Positions 25,529 through 33,640 of a DNA stretch of 64,000 nucleotides are shown here, piece by piece. The position numbers and the translations under genes were made by a program. The notes under the pieces are model-generated. The model was not told where the DNA came from and did not search any database. It saw only the letters and a program-made list of their open reading frames with translations. This DNA is from Gordonibacter massiliensis (ex Traore et al. 2017) (GTDB lineage Bacteria; Actinomycetota; Coriobacteriia; Coriobacteriales; Eggerthellaceae): NCBI GenBank assembly GCA_900170005.1, contig LT827128.1:2662168-2726167 (forward strand). Direction: 5' to 3'. The first letter of the stretch is position 1. The number at the start of each line of letters is the position of its first letter.

Positions 25529-26566
25529 ATGGGCGGCGGTGTCGGCCCCGTCGAAAGCGCTCGCATGGTCTTCCAGCTCGTTGCCATATACTTTCCCGCG
25601 CTGGTGTTCGGCTTCCTGTTCGTGCGGAATTACCGCAAGGAGCCGCGGCAGTTCCGCAACGCGCTGTACTTCCTGTTGCTGTGCCTGTTCGCGTTCTACG
25701 GCCTATCCGTTCAGTTCGACGCTCCGGGGCTCGTGCTCTTGGGCCTGGCTGCGATCCCGTTCGGCACGGTGGCGTTGGTCGTGTTCCTGTTCGCCAACGC
25801 CGTTGTGGTGGTGAAGCGCGAGGGCTTCTCGCTCGCGCACGTGCTGCCGGGGCTGTTCGCGCTGTTCATCGTGGCGGTGTGCGTAGCCATGCCGGTGTTC
25901 GTGATGTTGCAGGCCCCGCCGCTCGTTTTGCTACTGTCCCTGTTGGTGGTTATGGAAGGCTCGTATGTGGCGTTCACGTTCGCGGCGCTGCTGCTGTACT
26001 CGTGGCTGTACCGGCGCCTGCCCAAACGCCTCGACTACGATTACATCGTCGTGCACGGCGCGGGCCTGTCGGGCACGAAGCCCACGCCGCTTCTGGCGGC
26101 TCGACTCGACAAGGGGGTCGAGCTGTGGAAGGCGGGCGGCAGCCGTGCGCTCATCGTGGCATCGGGCGGGCAGGGCGCCGACGAGCAGGTTTCGGAGGCC
26201 CGTGCCATGCGCGACTACCTGGTGGAAGAGCGCGGCGTGCCGGTCGACGCGGTGATCATGGAGGACCGATCCGCCACCACTATGGAGAACCTGCGCAACT
26301 CCAAGGCCATCATGGACGCGCGCTCGGGTGCGAACGCTTACCGCGCCGCCGTGGTCACGAGCGACTACCACGTGTTCCGCACGGCCGAGTACGCCCACAA
26401 GATCGGCCTGGCCGCCGACGGCGTGGGCAGCAAGACCGCCCGCTACTACTGGCCCACGGCCTTCATCCGCGAGTACGTGGCCGTGAGCGCCGCACACAAA
26501 TGGCCGTTCGTGGTTATCTTCGCGTTGTGGCTGGTGCCGGCTGCTTTGGTGCTGTTCCGGCTGTAG
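25529..26566 (+). CDS. YdcF/ElyC family membrane protein (DUF218)
   Basis: 345 residues. About five helices in the first 165 residues, then a DUF218 domain (YDYIVVHGAGLSG, LIVASGGQGADE, EDRSATTMENLRNSK, VVTSDYHVFRTAEYA), then a final helix near the C-terminus. DUF218 proteins such as ElyC and SanA affect envelope precursor and surface-polysaccharide metabolism; the precise reaction is not settled. The start at 25529 lacks a strong ribosome site; ATG 25565 (MVFQLVAIYF) is an alternative that would begin right at the first helix. Confidence 0.8.
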   Translation: MGGGVGPVESARMVFQLVAIYFPALVFGFLFVRNYRKEPRQFRNALYFLLLCLFAFYGLSVQFDAPGLVLLGLAAIPFGTVALVVFLFANAVVVVKREGFSLAHVLPGLFALFIVAVCVAMPVFVMLQAPPLVLLLSLLVVMEGSYVAFTFAALLLYSWLYRRLPKRLDYDYIVVHGAGLSGTKPTPLLAARLDKGVELWKAGGSRALIVASGGQGADEQVSEARAMRDYLVEERGVPVDAVIMEDRSATTMENLRNSKAIMDARSGANAYRAAVVTSDYHVFRTAEYAHKIGLAADGVGSKTARYYWPTAFIREYVAVSAAHKWPFVVIFALWLVPAALVLFRL

Positions 26567-26830
26567 TCGAACGCGCGATCGGCGTTCGGGCGGCCGTCTT
26601 CGGGCGCCGTGCCCGCCGCCGATGCCCCGGTGGTTTTCAGGCGTCGCGCGCTGCGAGCGTCCGCACGGCGAGCAACGCGCGCCGCACTCGCCACGGCGCG
26701 TCGTGTCCGAAACGCCGCAAAACGCCGCGTCTTTGCTGCCCGAATCCTTCTAATACCGTATACTTATGCGCATAATTCGGCGTTGGGGTCATCGACGCCC
26801 ATGGATCCGATGCGACTAAAGGGGACGCAT

Positions 26831-28489
26831 ATGGAAGGTTTCGACCTTATCAGCACGGGCGTGTGGTCCATCATCCCGCCCATCCTTGCGCTGGGGCTGG
26901 CGCTCATCACGAAGGAGGTGTACTCCTCGCTCGCCATCGGCGTGTTCACCGGCATGGTCATCTACCAGTTCAGCCTGAACGGCGCCGGGTTCGAGCAGCT
27001 GGTCGACTCGTTCACCATGGTGCCGCAGATGATGGCCGAGCAGATAGCCGGCAACGGGGCGCTGCTCTTGTTCCTTGCGTTGTTGGGGGCGCTCGTGGTG
27101 GTCATAGCCGGCGCGGGCGGTTCGCGCGCGTACGGCGAGTGGGTGGCCACGCACATCAAGAACGCGAAGATGGCGCAGATCCTCACGGCGGTGCTGGGCA
27201 TCATCATCTTCGTGGACGACTACTTCAACTGCCTCACGGTGGGCGCGGTCATGCGTCCCGTGACCGATCGCTTCCACATCAGCCACGAGAAGCTGGCGTG
27301 GATCATCGACTCCACGGCGGCGCCCATCTGCATCATCGCGCCCGTGTCGTCATGGGCTGTGGCCGTGGGCGGCTACCTGGGCGAAGGCGGCTTCACCACG
27401 TTCGTGCAGTCCATCCCGTACAACTTCTACGCGCTGCTCACCATCGTGTTCGTGTTCTTCATGTGCGCCACGAAGAAGGACTTCGGCCCCATGCGCGTGG
27501 CCGAGGCCGAGGTACAGCAACCGGCCGAGCAGCAGCGTCGCATTCCGCCGAAGGAGAGCGCGCTCGAGTCCATGTCCACGGTGGGGCTGGACGCGAGCGA
27601 GGCCGACACGCTGCCGCCGTTCAACATGGAGACGGTGGTTGCCGAGCGCGACGAGCTGGACGAGGCCGCGCAGACGGCGGTGGAGGAGTTCAAGGGCATC
27701 GCCATCTCCGAGAAGGGCCGCGTGTTCGACCTCATCGTTCCCATCGTGGTGCTCATCATCTTCTCCATTCTGGGCATGCTGTACGCCGGCGGGTTCTTCA
27801 AGGGCGTGGACTTCTCCACGGCCGTGGGCGAGAACCCCGTGTTCGGCCTGTGCATCGGCGTGTGCGTGTCGCTGGTGGTGGCCGCCATCATGTTCCTGCC
27901 GCGCAAGCTCATGACGCTGTCGGGCTACATGGAGGGCATTTCGGAAGGCGTGCGCTCCATGGTGGGCGCCATCATGATCCTCGTGCTGGCGTGGAGCCTG
28001 GGCGGCACCTGCCGCTATCTGCTGGGCACGGGCGAGTTCGTGAGCGGCTTCTTGAACGGCATCGGCGTGGGGCTGGCGCTGTTGCCGGCCGTGATCTTCG
28101 TGGTGGCCGCGTTCATCGGCTTCGCCATGGGCACGTCGTGGGGCACCATCGCGCTCATCCTGCCCATCGTGATCGGCGTCTTTCCCGCCGACAACCCGCT
28201 GTTCCTGGTGGCCATCGGCGCCACGCTCGGCGGCGCGGTGTACGGCGACCACGTGTCGCCCATATCCGACACCACCATCCTGTCGTCGGCCGGCGCGCAG
28301 TGCAACCACCTGCGCCACGTGGCCACGCAGCTGCCCTACGCGTCGGTGGTGGCTGTGGTGTGCCTGGTGGGTTACCTCATAGCCGGTTTCACGGGCAATC
28401 CGTGGATATCGCTTGCGGTGGGCGTCGTGCTCATGGTGGTCGCCGTGCTGGTGCTGCACAAGTCGAAGTACGGAGCCGCGAAAGCGTAG
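26831..28489 (+). CDS. NhaC-family Na+/H+ antiporter
   Basis: 552 residues from an ATG with AAAGGGG six bases ahead. About 11 helices, with family motifs IIIFVDDYFNCLTVGAVMRP and GGAVYGDHVSPISDTTILSS and a late LRHVATQLPYA. A cytoplasmic loop of about 75 charged residues (about 218-295) separates the two halves and is longer than usual. It exchanges Na+ for H+ across the membrane; some relatives exchange organic acids or amines. Probably monocistronic. Confidence 0.88.
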   Translation: MEGFDLISTGVWSIIPPILALGLALITKEVYSSLAIGVFTGMVIYQFSLNGAGFEQLVDSFTMVPQMMAEQIAGNGALLLFLALLGALVVVIAGAGGSRAYGEWVATHIKNAKMAQILTAVLGIIIFVDDYFNCLTVGAVMRPVTDRFHISHEKLAWIIDSTAAPICIIAPVSSWAVAVGGYLGEGGFTTFVQSIPYNFYALLTIVFVFFMCATKKDFGPMRVAEAEVQQPAEQQRRIPPKESALESMSTVGLDASEADTLPPFNMETVVAERDELDEAAQTAVEEFKGIAISEKGRVFDLIVPIVVLIIFSILGMLYAGGFFKGVDFSTAVGENPVFGLCIGVCVSLVVAAIMFLPRKLMTLSGYMEGISEGVRSMVGAIMILVLAWSLGGTCRYLLGTGEFVSGFLNGIGVGLALLPAVIFVVAAFIGFAMGTSWGTIALILPIVIGVFPADNPLFLVAIGATLGGAVYGDHVSPISDTTILSSAGAQCNHLRHVATQLPYASVVAVVCLVGYLIAGFTGNPWISLAVGVVLMVVAVLVLHKSKYGAAKA

Positions 28490-28497
28490 CGTTCGAA

Positions 28498-28531
28498 GTG
28501 AGCGCGTGCGCCGTGCGGCTCACGCGCTCAC
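28498..28531. terminator. 11-bp hairpin between convergent nhaC and cyclo-ligase genes
   Basis: GTGAGCGCGTG and CACGCGCTCAC pair perfectly with a 12-base loop. The right arm overlaps the last codons of the minus-strand gene. There is no T-run in either direction, so termination is inferred only from position. Confidence 0.45.
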
Positions 28532-29143
28532 GATATGCGGCAGCGGACGGTCGTGCGGCTCGCACGGAACGGCGTCCGTGCGCTGCACGTCGAACGCCAC
28601 GCCGACGACGAGCGCGTCGGCTCGCAAGCGCGGCAGCAGGCGGTCGTAGTTGCCGCCGCCGTAACCCAGGCGGTTGCCCGCATCGTCGAACGCCACCAAC
28701 GGCACGACCACCACGTCCAAATCCGCCGGGTCCACTTCCTCGTAGCCGTGCTCGGCGAGCTCGCTGCAAGGCAGGCAGCGCAACGGGTGATCCAGGAACT
28801 CCGCGCGCGCTCCGTTGAAGCGGTCGATCGGTACGGGGTAGAACGCCATGCGGCTTTCGGCGTGCGGCTCGTCGCGCACCATGCAGGGGAAGCAGGGAAT
28901 CCAGCCGCGGGCATACACCGTTTCAACAAACGGTTGCAGGTCCACTTCGCTGCGCATGGCGGCGTATACGGCAACGCGCGGCTTCCGCCCCTCTCGCTCC
29001 GTCACAGGGGGGTGATCCAAAGCCTCGGCCGCCAAGGCGGCGACCTTCGCGCATACGTTTCCGCTCTTGCGGGCGCGTGTTTCACCGTCCAGCGCATCGC
29101 GTTGGGCAAGCTTGTTCGCGCGCAGGTTTCTCTTCTCGTCCAT
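28520..29143 (-). CDS. 5-formyltetrahydrofolate cyclo-ligase
   Basis: 207 residues: KRNLRANKLAQRDAL near the N-terminus and the family motif VVPLVAFDDAGNRLGYGGGNYDRLL near the C-terminus (here in two pieces: LVAFDDAGNRLGYGGG and NYDRLL). It converts 5-formyl-THF to 5,10-methenyl-THF with ATP in the cytoplasm. The middle has an unusual Cys pair (PCFPCMV) and LPCSE. The ATG at 29143 is only six bases from a -10 element, so the mRNA is probably leaderless; no ribosome site is present. Confidence 0.92.
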   Translation of the reverse strand: MDEKRNLRANKLAQRDALDGETRARKSGNVCAKVAALAAEALDHPPVTEREGRKPRVAVYAAMRSEVDLQPFVETVYARGWIPCFPCMVRDEPHAESRMAFYPVPIDRFNGARAEFLDHPLRCLPCSELAEHGYEEVDPADLDVVVVPLVAFDDAGNRLGYGGGNYDRLLPRLRADALVVGVAFDVQRTDAVPCEPHDRPLPHIVSA

Positions 29144-29149
29144 GCGGCC

Positions 29150-29158
29150 AGTATAACA
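29150..29158 (-). promoter_or_regulatory. Extended -10 promoter, leaderless start
   Basis: Minus-strand TGTTATACT (TGn plus TATACT) ends six bases before the ATG at 29143, placing the expected transcription start on or next to the start codon. Confidence 0.6.
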
Positions 29159-29288
29159 TTTTGGCAACATGGCAGACGTTCGCTGGCACCGGGTGTTGAA
29201 AAGTTATCAACAGTCGATAACTGCAGGTCAAGATTGCGTAGACGTAACCGTTTCGATTCGATTTGCTATGCAAACGGCTCAATGAGCT

Positions 29289-29389
29289 TGCTATAATCAT
29301 TCTGCTTTCGGTACACTCAAAACGTCCTGGATCGCTCTGCCGCTGCCGGAGCGGAACGGTCGGAAAGGCGCTGTTTCACAGCGTCTTTT
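29289..29389 (+). promoter_or_regulatory. Extended -10 promoter and attenuator-like hairpin upstream of Rrf2 gene
   Basis: TTGCTATAAT gives an extended -10 (TATAAT 29292-29297). About 70 bases later a short hairpin GGCGCTG / CAGCGTC (29367-29385) is followed by TTTT, the form of a weak intrinsic terminator, still about 100 bases before the GTG start at 29492. This could be a leader attenuator; no leader peptide or known riboswitch is evident. Confidence 0.5.
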
Positions 29390-29491
29390 GTGCTATCAGG
29401 GACAAAGTAAAGTAACCGACTAATATATATGGAAGCAGCTCATCGGATGCTGGCAATGCGAAGCCGGTGCAGCAGCGAGTTAGGAGACAAC

Positions 29492-29965
29492 GTGCAATTC
29501 AAGGCATCGACGGACTATGGCATGCGCGCCATCTTGTACCTGGCCGCACAAGGTACCACGTGCTCCTCGAAAGACATTGCGCAGGACATGTCCATACCGC
29601 GGGACTATCTCATACAGCTGGCCCAGTTGCTGCGCAACGCCGGCCTCATCGAGGCGCGGCCGGGCAAGCACGGCGGCTACCGGTTGGCCAAGGAGCCGTC
29701 CGACATCACCGTGCTGCAGATCATGTCGGCGCTCGAAGAGGATGCGAAGGCGTCCACCCGAGCCAAGCGCTCTTCGCGCAAAGGCGGCGCCATGGTGCAG
29801 GGCGTCAAGCAAACCTACCAGCTCATCGAAGAGAGCTTCGACGCGTACCTGGACAGTCTGACCATCGAGATGCTGCTCGAAAGCGTGAAGAACGGCGACA
29901 ACCGCCGCACGTTCTTGGCCGAGCGCCTCGAAGATGAGGGCAAGCGCCTCGCTCAGACCGCTTAG
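29492..29965 (+). CDS. Rrf2 family transcriptional regulator lacking Fe-S cysteines
   Basis: 157 residues from a GTG with TAGGAGA upstream (an ATG at 29429 lies in the untranslated leader). Rrf2 winged helix: FKASTDYGMRAILYLAAQG, SIPRDYLIQLAQLLRNAGLI, PGKHGGYRLAKEP. The three Cys that bind the Fe-S cluster in IscR/NsrR-type members (normally about residues 90-106) are missing; the segment instead reads DAKASTRAKRSSRKGG. It may sense by another means. Its neighbours do not include isc or suf genes. Confidence 0.9.
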   Translation: MQFKASTDYGMRAILYLAAQGTTCSSKDIAQDMSIPRDYLIQLAQLLRNAGLIEARPGKHGGYRLAKEPSDITVLQIMSALEEDAKASTRAKRSSRKGGAMVQGVKQTYQLIEESFDAYLDSLTIEMLLESVKNGDNRRTFLAERLEDEGKRLAQTA

Positions 29966-30034
29966 CCAACGGAAGCGCGCACGGTCGGCGAAGGGCGGAG
30001 CCCGCCCAACTTCAGCCGCAGCGCGCCTCTGACG

Positions 30035-31414
30035 CTACCCTATGCCCATCAGCTGCATGATCAGCAATGCGGCCGTGAGCACCGTGACGATACCCACGGT
30101 CAACCATATGAGCACCCGCGAGACCGGCCGCGAGCGATACTTCCCCATGACGCGCTTGTCGGCCGAGATGATGGCCATGAACACCAGCAACACGGGCAGG
30201 ATGAGGCCGTTCACGAACTGCGCGGTGAGCATGACCCCCATGAGGTCGATTCCCGGAACGAGCACCACGATCGCCGAGAACGCGATGACGAACGTGAAGA
30301 TGCTCTTGAACAGCGGCGCTTCCTTCCATTTGAACGACACGCCCGCTTCCCAGCCGAACGCCTCGCAAATCACGAACGACGTGGTGAGCGGCAGCACGCA
30401 CGCCGCCAGAAACGAAGCCGCGATGAGCCCGATGGCGAACAGCGCCTCGGCGTAATGTCCCGCGAACGGCGCGAGGGCCTTGGCGGCGTCGGCGGCCGAT
30501 TCGATCTCGATGCCCTGCGGGAACAGCACCGCGCCGGTGGTCACGATGATGAACCATGCCACGAGGCACGCGGCGATGGTGCCCGCCACCACATCCACCT
30601 TTTGCGAGAAGAAGTCCTTCACGCTCACGCCCTTCTCCACCACGTTGCTCTGGTTGAAGAACATCATCCACGGGGCGATGGTCGTGCCTATCATGGCTAT
30701 GACGAGCGACACGAAGCTCTGGTCCTGCACGATGTGCGGCACCACGGTGCTGGTGAGGGCCTCGTCCCAGTTCGGATCGGCCATGAACGCGGCCACGATG
30801 TACGTGACGAACACGAGCGACAGGATAAGGAACACCTTCTCCACGCGCTTGTAGCTGCCGCCCACCACCAAAAGCCATACGGCGACGGCGGCCACGGGCA
30901 CGGCCAGGTACTTCGACACGCCGAACATCTCCATGCCGCTGGCGATGCCGGCGAATTCCGAGAACGTGGTGGCCACGTTGCCCACGAGCAGGGCCAGCAT
31001 GGCCAGCGCGGTGAGCCGGATGCCGAACCGCTCGCGGATGAGCGCGGCGAAGCCCTTGCCCGTGACGGCGCCCATGCGCGCTGCCGTCATCTGCACCACG
31101 ATGAGCAGCACGCACATGATGGGGATGACCCAGAGCGTGGCGAAGCCGAACTTCGCCCCCACGGTGGAGTACGTGGATATGCCGCCGGCGTCGTTGCCGG
31201 CCATGGCCGTGACGATGCCGGGCCCGAGCGCCGCCAGCAGAAGCCAGAGCTTGCTCGGCTTCTTCGGTTGCTCGATCGGCTCCGCCTGGTCGTCGACCAC
31301 GGCGATGCCGGTTTCGGCCTCGGAGCCTATCTGGCCGGTTTTGAAGCTGCTCCACTCGCGTCCGCCGCGCTTTCCGGCCCCGGTCTTGCGCGCGTCGGTG
31401 TTCTTCACCATCAT
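30035..31414 (-). CDS. NRAMP-related Mg2+ transporter (NRMT type)
   Basis: 459 residues, about 11 helices after a 55-residue charged N-terminus. In the metal-binding helix 1 the NRAMP consensus DPGN is replaced by GNDAGG (AMAGNDAGGIST), and in helix 6 the usual MPHN region reads GTTIAPWMMFF. These replacements mark the NRMT clade, which moves Mg2+ rather than Mn2+/Fe2+; a structurally characterised NRMT came from Eggerthella lenta. The gene starts four bases after the stop of an MgtE-like gene, so the two are one operon. An end hairpin is not obvious. Confidence 0.88.
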   Translation of the reverse strand: MMVKNTDARKTGAGKRGGREWSSFKTGQIGSEAETGIAVVDDQAEPIEQPKKPSKLWLLLAALGPGIVTAMAGNDAGGISTYSTVGAKFGFATLWVIPIMCVLLIVVQMTAARMGAVTGKGFAALIRERFGIRLTALAMLALLVGNVATTFSEFAGIASGMEMFGVSKYLAVPVAAVAVWLLVVGGSYKRVEKVFLILSLVFVTYIVAAFMADPNWDEALTSTVVPHIVQDQSFVSLVIAMIGTTIAPWMMFFNQSNVVEKGVSVKDFFSQKVDVVAGTIAACLVAWFIIVTTGAVLFPQGIEIESAADAAKALAPFAGHYAEALFAIGLIAASFLAACVLPLTTSFVICEAFGWEAGVSFKWKEAPLFKSIFTFVIAFSAIVVLVPGIDLMGVMLTAQFVNGLILPVLLVFMAIISADKRVMGKYRSRPVSRVLIWLTVGIVTVLTAALLIMQLMGIG

Positions 31415-31418
31415 GACG

Positions 31419-32771
31419 CTACCTTCCGGTGTAGCCGATTACTTGCAGCAGCACCAGCGTGTACAGGCCCAGAAACAACAGCGAGGCCAGCACGATGCCC
31501 ACCACCTTGAGGGCGGTGGCCTTCGTCTTGTCGCCGCTCACATCCTCCTCAATGGCATCCCACGCGTCGTCCACCGTGACGATGCCCAGCAGCATGTTGT
31601 GCTCGTCCACCACCGGCATGGCGGGCAGCTCGTATTTGAAGATGTCCGCCGCCACGTCCTCCTCGGTCTCGTCGGGCGTCGCGGAGATCACGTCCTCGTA
31701 CATGACGTCGCCCACCGGCTTCGCGTCGTCGGTGAGCACGAGGGTGCGCAGGCTCAGCACGCCTTCGAACTCGTCGTACTCGTTGAGCACGTACACGTAG
31801 TGCACGGTGGGGTGGTCTTCGGGCAGCTCGCGCAGCACTTCGATGGTCTGGCCCACGGTGTCGGTGGCGTGCACGGCCACGAACTGCGTGGTCATCATGC
31901 CGCCGGCCGTGCCGTCCTTGTAGCCCAAAAGGCGGCGGATCTCGGTGGCGTCCTCAACGCCCATCAGGCGCAGCAGCGTCTCGGCCTTCTCGTAGGACAA
32001 ATCGCGCACGATGTCGGCCGCGTCGTCCGGATCCATGTTGCCCAGAAGGCCGGCGGCGCGGGCATCGTCCAAGTCCTCGATGAAGTCGGCCTGGTACTCG
32101 TCCTCCATCTCGGAGATGGCCTCGGTGGCCTGCGCCTCGTCCAGGTGCTGGAACACGTTGGCGCGCTGCTGCGGGTCCAGCTGCTCCAGGATGTCCGCCA
32201 CGTCGGCAGGGTGCAGCTCGTCCAGGCGCTTGTGCGTCACGGACAGCTGCACTTCGGACAGGTCGCGGTCGAGCAGGTCCATGTAGTTCCAGGCGATGAT
32301 CTGCTCGTCGATCTTCTTGCCGAATACCTTCGCCACGGCCACGACGGCGCGCTCGAGCCACGGGGCCAAGCCGCGCAGGATGCCGCGCGTGCCCACTTCG
32401 GCGCCCAGCAGGCGCAGCTGCGTGCCCGATATGGACAGTTTCAAGTCGTTCACGCGCACGACCTTCAGGCCCTGCGTGTCCACGATCTGGCGGTTCAGCA
32501 GGTCGCGTGCGAGCAGCACCTCGTCGGGCTGCAGGTAGCTGAAGCGGATGTCGTGGGCTTCCACGGTGAGCGTGATGCCCTCGTCGTCGAACTCGTCGAC
32601 GTACTTGCGCCACGAGATCATGAAGGGGACTTTGCCCGGCCCTTGGAAGGCCAGGCTCGTGATGCGCGGAAACACCTCGCCGGTGGAGATGGCGAGATCG
32701 GAGATCGTGCCGATCTTCTCGCCGGACGCATCGACGACGGGTTTCCCCATTATTTGAGAGAGATAGAGCAT
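31419..32771 (-). CDS. PRC-barrel / MgtE_N / CBS protein without transport domain
   Basis: 450 residues. Two PRC-barrel-like segments (about 1-70 and 80-140), an MgtE N-domain superhelix (about 185-290, with LHPADVADILEQLDPQQR and MDPDDAADIVRDLS), a CBS pair (about 300-420) and a single C-terminal helix (VVGIVLASLLFLGLYTLVL). The five-helix pore of MgtE is absent. MgtE N and CBS domains are Mg2+ sensors in MgtE, so this is best seen as a Mg2+-sensing membrane-tethered partner of the NRMT encoded next. Its ribosome site (TAAGGGA) is inside a strong leader hairpin. Confidence 0.88.
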   Translation of the reverse strand: MLYLSQIMGKPVVDASGEKIGTISDLAISTGEVFPRITSLAFQGPGKVPFMISWRKYVDEFDDEGITLTVEAHDIRFSYLQPDEVLLARDLLNRQIVDTQGLKVVRVNDLKLSISGTQLRLLGAEVGTRGILRGLAPWLERAVVAVAKVFGKKIDEQIIAWNYMDLLDRDLSEVQLSVTHKRLDELHPADVADILEQLDPQQRANVFQHLDEAQATEAISEMEDEYQADFIEDLDDARAAGLLGNMDPDDAADIVRDLSYEKAETLLRLMGVEDATEIRRLLGYKDGTAGGMMTTQFVAVHATDTVGQTIEVLRELPEDHPTVHYVYVLNEYDEFEGVLSLRTLVLTDDAKPVGDVMYEDVISATPDETEEDVAADIFKYELPAMPVVDEHNMLLGIVTVDDAWDAIEEDVSGDKTKATALKVVGIVLASLLFLGLYTLVLLQVIGYTGR

Positions 32772-32776
32772 GTGAG

Positions 32777-32831
32777 TTCCCTTACGTGTTTGCTCGCAGG
32801 CAGTCGTCCTTCGACTGCCGACGTAAGGGAA
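32777..32831 (-). promoter_or_regulatory. Leader hairpin that sequesters the ribosome site of the Mg2+ operon
   Basis: On the minus strand TTCCCTTACGT (32831-32821) pairs perfectly with ACGTAAGGGAA (32787-32777), an 11-bp outer stem; an inner 8-bp stem GGCAGTCG / CGACTGCC has loop AAGGA. The ribosome site TAAGGGA, six bases before the ATG at 32771, lies in the outer stem. The fold would block translation unless opened. It does not match the M-box layout. Confidence 0.7.
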
Positions 32832-32953
32832 TCGAAGGAGGACTACTTACTGTGAGGTTTCGATTTTCGAACCTTCAACAAAGTCCCTTTCGTTCGACCA
32901 ATAAAAAAACCGCACGTGCTGCTGCCAGTCGTTGCGGAATGAAAGTGCTGAAA

Positions 32954-33030
32954 TGGTGCGCCGTGAGGGATTCGAACCCCCGACGTACTGATTCGTAGTC
33001 AGTCCCTCTATCCAGCTGAGGTAACGGCGC
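32954..33030 (-). tRNA. tRNA-Arg (ACG)
   Basis: 77 bases with acceptor GCGCCGT / ACGGCGC, anticodon stem ACTGA / TCAGT with loop CTACGAA (anticodon ACG), T-arm GGGGGTTCGAATCCC and encoded CCA (32954-32956 on the plus strand as TGG). Confidence 0.97.
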
Positions 33031-33205
33031 ACGTCGAAACAGCAAAAGTTATTATGCCGGTAATGTCGGGCGCTGTCAACGACTATTTTCAGGAAGTTGC
33101 TAAATCACAAACCGCTTGCGTGAGGTCGGACGCCGAAAGCGAGCGGGGTCGAGTATCGATGTTGGCAAGGGAGGTGGAAAACGCGCTCCGGACGGGGCGC
33201 TTCGG

Positions 33206-33231
33206 CTGGCGCCGCGCGGGATCCTTCGACG
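33206..33231. repeat. Partial copy of an interspersed repeat
   Basis: GGCGCCGCGCGGGATCCTTC plus GAC matches 34401-34423 in the opuCA gene base for base. The copy then diverges. The gap between tRNA-Arg and the small acidic gene holds nothing else but a terminator. Confidence 0.7.
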
Positions 33232-33270
33232 CCGAGCCGGCTGCGCGCGACGGAAGCCGTTGAACGAAGG

Positions 33271-33300
33271 CGGCCCCGCGTCGAGGGAGACGCGGGGCCG
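33271..33300 (-). terminator. Hairpin terminator after the small acidic gene
   Basis: 11-bp stem GGCCCCGCGTC / GACGCGGGGCC, loop GAGGGA. On the minus strand a weak T-containing tract (CCTTCGTTC) follows. Confidence 0.65.
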
Positions 33301-33329
33301 TGGGCTTGAGGTGCGGAGGACTCGGGAGG

Positions 33330-33497
33330 CTACTTGGCTTCCGGCCAGTCCTCGATGATCTTGGCGGACTCCTTGTTGCCCACGTCGATGACGTCGATCT
33401 CGTCGGGCGTCTCGATGACCTCCAGGACCTCTTCGTTGCTGGGGACGACGATCTTTTCCTCGGAGATATTCTCGTCGGACGGCTTCTTGTCTGGCAT
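33330..33497 (-). CDS. Small acidic protein of unknown function
   Basis: 55 residues, starting MPDKKPSDENISEEK and ending AKIIEDWPEAK. Very acidic, with a Val/Ile-Glu/Asp repeating stretch in the middle and no Cys or membrane segment. Third-codon positions are almost all G or C, as in neighbouring genes, and TTGGAG lies six bases before the ATG, both good signs that it is real. It is the last gene after the OpuC genes (143-base gap) and is followed by a hairpin. I do not recognise it. Confidence 0.7.
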   Translation of the reverse strand: MPDKKPSDENISEEKIVVPSNEEVLEVIETPDEIDVIDVGNKESAKIIEDWPEAK

Positions 33498-33640
33498 GGT
33501 TGGCTCCAATCACTCGAACGAACGGATACGTGCATCCAAGGTACGCCGTGCGCTTTGCACGGGCAGCGCGCACGGCGTATCGTTCACGGTTGCGTAGCGA
33601 TTGCGTTGAGGGGGCGTTGCCGCCGAGTGCGCCCCTTCCG

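Noticed and set aside
32777-32831. M-box (ykoK) riboswitch
   Set aside because: Too short, about 55 bases, and lacks the multi-helix core; only a simple stem with an inner stem is visible.
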